Origin: Parietichytrium sp. I65-24A
Lineage: Eukaryota > Sar > Bigyra > Thraustochytrida > Thraustochytriidae
Assembly: GCA_012862575.1 (NCBI GenBank)
Contig: BLSF01000016.1
Span: 434,001 to 498,000 of the forward strand
Reading direction: 5' to 3'
DNA: 64,000 nucleotides
Both the position numbers and the translations under genes were made by a program. Under the pieces are notes generated by a model, which saw only the letters and a program-made list of their open reading frames with translations, was not told the DNA's origin and made no database searches. Positions 30,597-39,300 of this stretch are shown in pieces (position 1 is the stretch's first letter; the number at the start of each line of letters is the position of its first letter).

Positions 30597-31146
30597 CTAA
30601 TTGTTTTGCACGAAAAGTTGCTGGAACTCTTCCCAGTCTATCTCACCGTCACCGGAGGTGTCCTGCGTTCGTGAGCCACATAGGTTAGGTTTTGCAAAAC
30701 GTTTTCTACGAATTGGTGGTCACAATGAAGAAACTTACGAGCTCTTTGACCATGCGCTCAATATCTATGTTCAGGCAAAAGTCGTGCTTGATGATTTTAA
30801 TGAGCAATTCGCCATCCACGAAACCATCGCCGCTTGGCCCGCCACCTACTGCGATCCAAGCATCCATAATATCGCGCTCCTTTCCGGAGTCATTCGACTC
30901 GAGCTTTTGCCTCGCCATGACTTGCAGAAACTCAGCAAATTCGATTGAGTTGGAGTCATTATCGTCTACCTCACTAATCATGTGCAAAATCTCTTGATCC
31001 GTGGGTTTTTGCCCAAGCGCCTCCAATATTCCTTTCAGCTCCCAGCTCTCAATCGTCCCGCTGTGATCCGCATCAAACTGCATGAACGCCTTGTGGCACT
31101 CCTCGATCTCTTCCTCCGATAGGACCTCATTTACGTTGATCGACAT
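30597..31146 (-). CDS. Four-EF-hand calmodulin-like protein with one intron
   Basis: Exon 1 is 31146-30739 (136 codons, phase 0) and exon 2 is 30662-30597 (21 codons plus TAG); together they give 157 residues. Read without splicing, exon 1 would stop 10 codons into the intron and lose the fourth EF-hand. Loops: EF1 DADHSGTIESWE and EF2 DDNDSNSIEFAE are canonical; EF3 (GGGPSGDGFVDGE) is degenerate; EF4 DTSGDGEIDWEE, encoded by exon 2, is canonical. The central DIERMVKEL helix resembles calmodulin-like proteins of flagella such as dynein light chains or docking subunits, but I cannot fix the subfamily. Calcium binding by EF1, EF2 and EF4 is expected. It is convergent with MDN1, only 158 bases away. 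Confidence 0.85.
30663..30738 (-). other. Spliceosomal intron (76 bases)
   Basis: Donor GTAAGT directly after the codons for VKEL; acceptor CGCAG directly before GACACCTCC. A branch-point-like CTAAC occurs about 28 bases before the acceptor. Removal keeps phase 0 and completes the fourth EF-hand. It is the only intron I can support in this window. Confidence 0.85.
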
Positions 31147-31159
31147 TCTCCCTGCTGCT

Positions 31160-31898
31160 CTTCCTCGTCCTTCTTCTCCTCTTCCTCAAACCCTGCAAAC
31201 AACGGCGGCCCACCTTTCCCTCTCGCGACACGCACCCTCTTTCACTTTGCGTATTTGCGTCTCCTTCCCCGTCGTTCCTCACCAGTTCGCTTTCGCGCAC
31301 TAGAATCGGCTTGGTCTGCTCAGCTGTCAGCTGTCAGCTGTCAGCTTCAAACGCTGCAGGTGCTTGCGGGATTAGCCCTTACACCTGACGTCCTGACGTC
31401 CTGATGCCCTGATGCCCTGATGCAGTGCAGCGCTTCGACAGCTCTTGCGGCCAACTTTATAGCATTAGAAACAAACAAAGAAGGCAGGAATGAAGGAACG
31501 TATGGCCGGACGACTTGGACAATTGAATGTTTTTGTTTTCGAACAGGTTGACGATACGAGTACTTCTCGTTCAGAACATGTATTTTCCAACGGTTGGAAG
31601 ACGGAACAGTGCGAACGACGCGAACGACGCGAACGTGTCACGGAGACGGTCTCGTTGACGTAGCGTGGGTTACCTGTTTTAGGTGGCATGTTCGCCACAC
31701 CTTTGCCACACCAGCTGTGCGAGCGATTCTTTCCTTCCATTTGGAACGGATTACACGATTGCACGATTGCACGATTGTACGTTTACACCGCGCCTACGGT
31801 GACCCCTCTCGCTTCGCGGCGATTGGTTTCCAAATGACTCTCTCAATTGAAGTCGATCAATCAGTTTTTTAGATCAATCAAAAGAGTTTAGGATGCGT
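31160..31898. repeat. Second spacer repeat, copy 1
   Basis: The direct repeat begins CTTCCTCGTCC 14 bases upstream of the EF-hand start and ends at the N at 31899. Copy 2 (31900-32634) matches throughout apart from scattered substitutions and repeat-number changes (AGCTGTC units, GAACGACGC units, ACGATTGC units). Confidence 0.9.
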
Positions 31899-31899
31899 N
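31899..31899. other. Single-N join
   Basis: One N between the end of copy 1 (GGATGCGT) and the start of copy 2 (CTTCCTCGTCC), the same arrangement as at 12307. Confidence 0.95.
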
Positions 31900-32634
31900 C
31901 TTCCTCGTCCTTCTTCTCCTCTTCCTCAAACCCTGCAAACAACGGCGGCCCACCTTTCCCTCTCGCGACACGCACCCTCTTTCACTTTGCGTATTTGCGT
32001 CTCCTTCCCCGTCGTTCCTCACCAGTTCGCTTTCGCGCACTAGAATCGGCTTGGTCTGCTCAGCTGTCAGCTGTCAGCTTCAAACGCTGCAGGTGCTTGC
32101 GGGATTAGCCCTTACACCTGACGTCCTGACGTCCTGATGCCCTGATGCCCTGATGCAGTGCAGCGCTTCGACAGCTCTTGCGGCCAACTTTATAGCATTA
32201 GAAACAAACAAAGAAGGCAGGAATGAAGGAACGCATGGCCGGACGACTTGGACAAATGAATGTTTTTGTTTTCGAACAGGTTGACGATACGAGTACATGT
32301 ATTTTCCAACGGTTGGAAGACGGAACAGTGCGAACGACGCGAACGACGCGAACGACGCGAACGTGTCACGGAGACGGTCTCGTTGACGTAGCGTGGGTTA
32401 CCTGTTTTAGGTGGCATGTTCGCCACACCTTTGCCACACCAGCTGCGCGAGCGATTCTTTCCTTCCATTTGGAACGGATTACACGATTGCACGATTGCAC
32501 GATTGCACGATTGTACGTTTACACCGCGCCTACGGTGACCCGTCTCGCTTCGCGGCGATTGGTTCCCAAATGACTCTCTCAATTGAAGTCGATCAATCAG
32601 TTATTCAAATCAATCAAAAGAGTTTAGGATGCGT
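31900..32634. repeat. Second spacer repeat, copy 2
   Basis: 735 bases against 739 in copy 1. It ends in the same GGATGCGT and then continues into unique sequence at 32635. The copies differ at roughly ten single sites plus small indels, which suits two alleles of one locus. Confidence 0.9.
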
Positions 32635-34765
32635 CATTCGTCGGAGGTCGATCGCTCTCGGCGCTGCTCAGTACTCCAAGCATGGGATGGCATGCGAAAA
32701 CTTCGAGCTAGCAGTGAGCCGCTGCCGCTTGCCGCTTGCCGATGGACCGTGAGCACTGTGAGCACACCTTGTTCGGGAACGTTTGGCCGTTTCGAGATGA
32801 AGGTGCCAGTGCCACAAGTGCCACAATGCATCGCAGTGAGCCATCAGTGCCGTGCAATGGCCGGGCGATACGGGCGACGAGGAGATCAGAATTCAGACTC
32901 CAGACTCCAGAAATTTCCACAATTCACAAAGGAGTGAAAAACCTCGTGGTCTTCATGGTCACGGAGAGCGTGAAGGTCCCAAAACGATCCAACCTAAGTG
33001 ATTTAGCAAAACGAGTCGCGGGCTCGTCATCACAGACATCACAGACGTCTCCTATGTGCAGGATTCGGAGGGGACGCATCCTCCAGCCGCACGAGGGAGT
33101 ACCGGTACCGGTAAAAGTAATTCGACCGTGGCACCAGCAGCACATAGCAGCACCTCGAAACAGTGATTAACAGACGTGTACGGAGTGAGTACTAGGAGCG
33201 TGTGCAGCTCCCACAAGCAAGCATTCCATTTTAATCAGAAACTCGCGTGGAGTACTGAGCAGCGTCTTGGATCATCTTGGACTCACAGTCAGACTAAGCC
33301 TCTGAGCTCGCTCGCCGCAACGGCATCTTGCCTTTTGATTTAGGTGCACAAAACCAATCAGTCAACTTTCAACTCCACCCATCTTCGCTACTCCAGCGCT
33401 ACTTTGACTGTAATCTCTTCTCTTTTCACAGTCAATGAACATTTTTTGAGTGATCGCACGCACTTGCGCAAATTCACTTGGACCTTCACATGCGAAAGCG
33501 ACGACCTCGGGTACCTGGGGTACCTCGGGACCGGCACACGACAGACAGAGCCTGTGACTTGAATGGATGGGGATGGCGTTTGAGGATGTTTGAGGAGAGA
33601 GATAGTGAACGATTGACTGTGAAGAAAGAAGTCTTACGATCGCACATCATCTTCATGCGCGAAAAAGACCTGGATCAAGCGTCTCACGCACACAGCCGAT
33701 GCGCGTCATGGCTGTCTTTTTGCTGTACTCAGTACTCGTACATTTACCGGCCACAGTGTGGTTTGGTGGGTGGATGGACGTGGTGGTGGTCTACCTTCAA
33801 GGATAAGTATTCCATCTCCCATCTCCTTGTTAGTCAGTTGACATGAGTTGACTGAGAAATCAAGATCAAGATAATCAAGATGTATGCACCGGTACCGGTA
33901 CTGACAGTGAGTACCGGCAAGTTATACACAATGCGCCACAGTGACAAATTTTGTCAGGTTTTGTCAGCTGCCTCGTCGGAAAAGTCCAAAAGTCTCTGTC
34001 TGGTTTGATCGTCATGTCAAAACTACCGGTACCAACAAAGTTAGCACACCAACTCGCCAAACTCCACCCCTGCTCTGTGGGGAAAGAAGCTCGTCTTCGG
34101 TCTAACCGTAAGTTATTGCTTCAGTGACTGTGCTTGCTTCTTGCCAACCTTTTCATCCATCAACCAAAGGATTGACAGTGTCATTGAAAGTGAGTTAGTG
34201 AGTGTGCGAATGAATCCCTCAATTCATTCCATTCATTCGCTTCCTCCATTTCCTTTCTTTCCCTCATCACCACTCACACTGCCCTCCTGATTGCGAGTTG
34301 CCAAGTGTTTCGTTTCGTTTCGTTTCGTTATGTTTTGTTTTGTTGGTTTTGTTTTCTATTAGTAGCGGCGCATCTCAGTATCTTCTTAGCTCTCGTTTAT
34401 CTATCAGCTCAGTGTCTGTCTATCCATCCCTGTATCCTAGTCTGTCTGGCGACGCGAGGACTCTGAGTTGTGAAGGCACAAACAATCAATCAATCAATCA
34501 TCCATCAAACACTCGAACAAACAGACAAACAAACACATAAAGATAAGGCAGGCTCTGCGCAGACGTCCAAAGTCGCCGTCTCAGTGTACCCGAGTACTCA
34601 GTCGACGCAGTTGCAAGGGCGTAAGGCTATCGGCTCACCGTCGTGGCAGCCGCTAGCGAGTGGTTGCTTTGACGCACTCGGTCGTTGGAGGTTTCGGAAA
34701 GGGTTGCGGCAAGTGAGTTGGGCAAGCTGGCTTTCCGGCGCGGAGTGCGAGGACTGTGCAGTCTA
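32635..34765. promoter_or_regulatory. Divergent spacer, EF-hand gene / MTD1
   Basis: No gene was recognised. It carries GGTACC-type short palindromes (33099-33112, 33888-33900, 34025-34031), CACAGTC motifs (33281, 33424) and a TTTCG/TTTTG pentamer array (34308-34355). The last few hundred bases should be the MTD1 leader. Confidence 0.6.
34308..34355. repeat. TTTCG / TTTTG pentamer array
   Basis: Tandem GTTTC units grading into GTTTT units, about 410-460 bases upstream of the MTD1 ATG. Confidence 0.8.
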
Positions 34766-35749
34766 ATGGCTCGCAAAGTGAACGCCACGGACGTGGCCGA
34801 GCCGTTCAGGCAGGAAACCCAGAGCTTGATCTCGGCACTGCCTTCCGGCGTGAAGCCGCTTCTGGTCGGGTTTCTGGCGAGCAGTGACCCCGCCAGCCGA
34901 AAGTACGCCGAGTGGACCGGCAAGTCGTGTGAACAAGACGGCATCAAGTTTGAGCTCCGCGAATGCGAGCCTTATGACTTGGAAGACAAGCTCACGGAGG
35001 CCAACGAGGACCCGAAAGTCCATGGAATCATGATCTACTACCCGTGCTTCGGCAGCGTTCCTTCGTTCTTCGGCGGAAGAATGGACGACCACCTGAGGGA
35101 CTCGGTCGCTGTGGAGAAGGATGTGGAGGGCCTCTGCTTCACGTACAGGCAGTACCTGTACCACAATGTTCGCAACCTCCCGTTCATGGACGGAACGACT
35201 TCTGACAAGAAGTGCCTGCTGCCGTGCACACCGCTGGCGATCATCAAAATCCTCGAGTACCTGAATGTGTACGACCAAAAGCTGCCAGTTGGCGATCGCA
35301 TGAGTGGACAGACCGTGACTGTCATCAACCGCAGCGAGATCGTCGGACGACCTCTTGGGGCAATGCTTGCAAATGACGGTGCGGACGTCTACAGTGTGGA
35401 CATTGACTCGATCTATCTCATGCGCCGAGGCAAGATGCTTCCAAGCGAGATTACCGCCGAGGAGGCGTGCAAAAAATCTCGCGTCATCGTCACTGGTGTC
35501 CCGACCTCAAACTACAAGCTGCCAACGGAGTGGGTTCAACCCGGAACAGTTGTCCTCAACGTGTCGCACTTCAAGAACGTGGACGAGGAGGCGCTCATGA
35601 AGGTGGACGGCGTCCAGTACGTTCCTCTTGTTGGCAAGGTCACGGTAGCAATGCTTGAGCGCAACTTGATCAGGCTCATCAACAACTTTCATCTCCCTGA
35701 TTCGAACGTCAAAGTCATTGAAGCTGGAGGTCGACTTGTGAAAAAGTAG
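34766..35749 (+). CDS. MTD1: NAD-dependent methylenetetrahydrofolate dehydrogenase, Mtd1 type
   Basis: A 327-residue protein, close to yeast Mtd1 (320). Shared blocks in order: PLLVGFLASSDPASRKYAEW, GIMIYYPCFGS, the folate-site region DVEGLCFTYRQYLYHNVR, LPCTPLAIIKILEYL, VINRSEIVGRPLGAMLANDG (NAD-binding turn), VTGVPTSNYKLPTEWV and GKVTVAMLERNLIRL. It oxidises 5,10-methylene-THF to 5,10-methenyl-THF with NAD+ in cytosolic one-carbon metabolism. Unlike MTHFD1/FolD it is usually monofunctional, without cyclohydrolase activity. The frame is open 27 codons upstream to a TTG at 34685, but the first ATG is 34766, where homology begins two codons later. Single exon, convergent with IFT140. Confidence 0.93.
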   Translation: MARKVNATDVAEPFRQETQSLISALPSGVKPLLVGFLASSDPASRKYAEWTGKSCEQDGIKFELRECEPYDLEDKLTEANEDPKVHGIMIYYPCFGSVPSFFGGRMDDHLRDSVAVEKDVEGLCFTYRQYLYHNVRNLPFMDGTTSDKKCLLPCTPLAIIKILEYLNVYDQKLPVGDRMSGQTVTVINRSEIVGRPLGAMLANDGADVYSVDIDSIYLMRRGKMLPSEITAEEACKKSRVIVTGVPTSNYKLPTEWVQPGTVVLNVSHFKNVDEEALMKVDGVQYVPLVGKVTVAMLERNLIRLINNFHLPDSNVKVIEAGGRLVKK

Positions 35750-36323
35750 AGCTGCTAATGCTCTTCCCCATTTCTTTTCCGTTCGGCAGAGGCTCCGTCT
35801 TGTCAACTGCACCATGCGCCCTGCCGGGCTTTTGCTTCCCACTTTCCAAACTTCCTCCGGCGGTTCTCATATAATGAACAGAATTATTTGCATGTCTCGT
35901 TTTGGTGCACTCCATGTATTCATGTGTCAAATAGAACCATGTTCACGTTGCGAACTGCATCGTAACGCTAAAGGAGTGCTGCCTCCAGGATCAATTTTTT
36001 ACTGACTGTATGGTGCCGCTCAGCCATCGAGCGCAATCTGCAATTTTCATTGCTGCTCGAGCCTTCGACCTCAGGGAGCGGTTTGTTGCCAATCTCAGCA
36101 GCGCTTTCTCTTCGCGCCAGTCAGAACTTTTTTTCTTGACAGTGAACATCGATTGTTGACTGCGAGTTTCCATCCGAAAAGGCCCAAACATTGTACTTTA
36201 ATGTGGGTAACGTAGAGTACGAGAGATTCTTGTGTACCATATATATATATGTTTAAAAAAAAAGAGATACTCTTTATTCTCGCACTAGTTGCGTGCGAAT
36301 CAAGGTCAGTTACACGACGAAGC
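35750..36323. other. Convergent spacer MTD1 / IFT140
   Basis: 574 bases with a short AT-dinucleotide run and A9 near 36238-36264. It is probably both 3' UTRs; no gene was seen. Confidence 0.6.
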
Positions 36324-39300
36324 TTATTTATGTCCCCATGATAAATCCTCCTCAATTTCGTCTTCGATTCCATCCTCGTCATCGCTTGGGTCATGCTTCC
36401 TCGAATACCCGGTTTCTGTGTAAGAGTCCGCGCCAACGGCCTGGGCAACGGTGTCCAGCAAATGTGGATCCAAAAAGGGGCCTAGCGCGATTCCACGAGA
36501 TTTCATCTTCTCGATTAGCTGGTGAGCTCGGTCCATGTCGCGATTTTGGAAGTGGAACTCAATGAGGGTCGAAAAGATGTCTCCAACACGAAGAGCGGAG
36601 TTAACTTCAGGATGAGAGAGAAGCGATGTGCAGACTCTCTCAGCCTCTTCTGGGTCGGAAGAGAATAGCTTCTTGGCGTGCACAAAGCGCTCAATCAAGG
36701 AGATGCGTTGCTGAATAGACATCAACATTTCGTCTTTGACACTCTGATCGTCGATTTTGCTGCAGTACTTTGCTGCCTCCTTCATGGCTGCCAAAGATTT
36801 ACCGTAGTCGCCGTAGTCTTGCTCGAGCTGGGAGCAAGCTTCATAAAAGCCAGCAAGCTGTTGGAAGGCCTTCGCCTTGGTGTAAAAGCTGATGATTGAT
36901 TTCATGATTTCTGGATCATTGCGCCAGTCAAGGCTCTGCAAGTAATTTGCAGCGAGAACGTAGATTTCTCGCGACCTAGAAACTCCGGCGAAGAAGATGA
37001 TTTTCTCCGTGTCACCAGAGCGCAAGAGGCACTTCATTGCTTTCAGACGGTCTCCAGCTTGGGTGTACTTTTTGGTGGCAAGATGGTACGACTGCTGTTT
37101 CTTGCAGCACTTTGCAAGGTTCTCCAGCAGCTGTTGGCGGCGCTCATTGTGTTCTTTGATCTTGGCCATGAGTTTCGGGCTCTTTTTCGCGGCGTCGTTC
37201 ACCTGCATCTTGTTTAGAGTCATTCGCTCGGCCATGTCTTCTGAAATCATCACCTTCTTATTGTAGCATAATTCGAGTGCGGTTTCATACTCCCCTGCGG
37301 TAATGTACAAATGGACAGCCTTGTCGAACTTGTTGTGGCCAATGAAAAACTCAGCACATCTGATCATAATTTCAGGAGACGACCCTGGGCTGGTGTCGGG
37401 GTCGTACTCCTCCCGTGGCGTGAGCCCGCTTCCTCCGACGGACTTTGACTCGACGTCGTGGCCAGGAGAGCTGTTTCCTGATTCGGGTCGAGCAGGCTTG
37501 GACAAGGAGAGGCTGTCCGCAATATTTGTAAGCAAGTCAAACAGCTGAGTTCGAAAGCACAGGTCCAATGCGCGGGGAATGTTGCCACCCTTTTGGTAAA
37601 GTACGACGGCGTCTTCGTGAAGGCCTTTGCTCTCCAAATACCGCGCAGCATCGATCATCGTGCTCTTTGGTGCTCGAAGCGCAAGGTTCACGATTTCGCG
37701 ATCAAGCCCGCTCTCTCGGGCCAGGCGCACTGCATGGTTGTACCTGCCGGCGCGAGAGTAGAACTGAATCGCCTCGTTGCTCCTTCCTTCTTGCTCGCAC
37801 TGTCTTGCGAGATGATAAGAAGCTGCTTGGTTGGAGGAGTTGAGGGCAATCTCGCTGGCGGCTTGGATGTTGCCTTGGAAGCAGTGAACGCGAACAAGGG
37901 AGAGGTCCTCTCCTGCACGCTGGTACACTTGAATGGCACGGTCGTACTCGCCGAGGCTCTCGCAGTATTGTCCCCACCACTTGGTGAGGTCTTCGTCGCA
38001 TTGCGACTGGATGTAGCTTTCCAGCTCGTCGATACGATCGGCGCTGTAGAGCATGCGAGGAACCTGCTTTCGATGGGTTCCCGAGGCCTCAAAGTTTGCG
38101 ATTGCGGCTTTGAAGTCTCCCATGGACTCCAAATGCCGGCCGTACTCGAAATGAGTCTCCCTAAGGTGAATGCGATCAAAGCTGTTTGCAACCTCCAGTG
38201 CCTTTGTCCACTGTCCACTCGACCGTAACATGCGATTAAGCAGGTCATAGCGGCCACACTCAATGTAGAGACGCTCCGCGTCGTCCAGCAATCCAAGTTG
38301 AATTGCGACGGACGCAATTTGCGCCTCGAGCTCATTTTCGCGCTTAGCTTCGCGAAGCGCTGCAGCCCCGCGGGCGTGGCCCATGTTGCCCATGCACATC
38401 TCCGCTACATCCAGGCGGCGTGTCTTGACGCACATGTGAGCCATGTTCTCCCAGACAGACACATTGTCTATGAGCTTGACCGCACGGTAGGCTTCGTCCA
38501 TGTTGCCGATTGTCAGAAAGTAACTAAAGTCGATGAGAGCCTTCTTAGTCTCGTCGTCGAGCTTCGGGTCCATGCCGACAAAGTCGCGCATAGTCTTTCC
38601 CTTAAGGCGAGGGGTCCCGTCGACGGGTTTGGAGATGAAGAATAATCTTGGGACGCGGATTCCAATAAGCGCATCTAGCCCAGCATCCATGGAGAACGAG
38701 TCTTGCATCATCACACCGACGCGTTCGTCCGTGGCGAACAATGTCACAATTTCTACCTCCGCAACGTCGGTAGCACCCTTCTTCCGGCCCCGCCAGGAAA
38801 TGCGAATCTTTTTAAGCCTCTCGCGCTCTTTCTCTGCTTCGACCTCCTCCTCAGACTTTGCAGGGCCAATGCCGCTGACTTCGTCCTCGTCAGTGGTGTG
38901 GCGGAGGCGACTTCCTCGCAAGAGCTCGGAGGTCTTTGGCGCGGGCGCGTCCTCGAAAACGCTCAGGCTCTTACCCACCCTTTTGGCCTCACAAGCCAGG
39001 AGCTTGGGCTCTTGATTGTCCCAAAAGTGAGACACAGGCTGTCTGGTGGGCCCAAAGTCGTACGGCTGTATTTCATCCTTGTCAAGATTCCACACGTGGA
39101 TTCGAGTATCTGGCTCACACATTGACTGGCCGCGCACGACGTCGCTGATGATACTGACTCTACTTCCATCGGCATTACACTTGATGGATCGAATTTCACC
39201 CAAAGGGATTTGCTTGAGGGACTTGCCGCTCTTGGTTCGCTGCTGCTGTACAAATCGCGTTCCTGAGCCGATCTGGCGCGGTTCACGCCTGGAAACATCG

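Noticed and set aside
34685-34765. 27-codon N-terminal extension of the MTD1 frame, perhaps a transit peptide
   Set aside because: It starts at TTG and no ATG occurs before 34766, where Mtd1 similarity begins within two codons.
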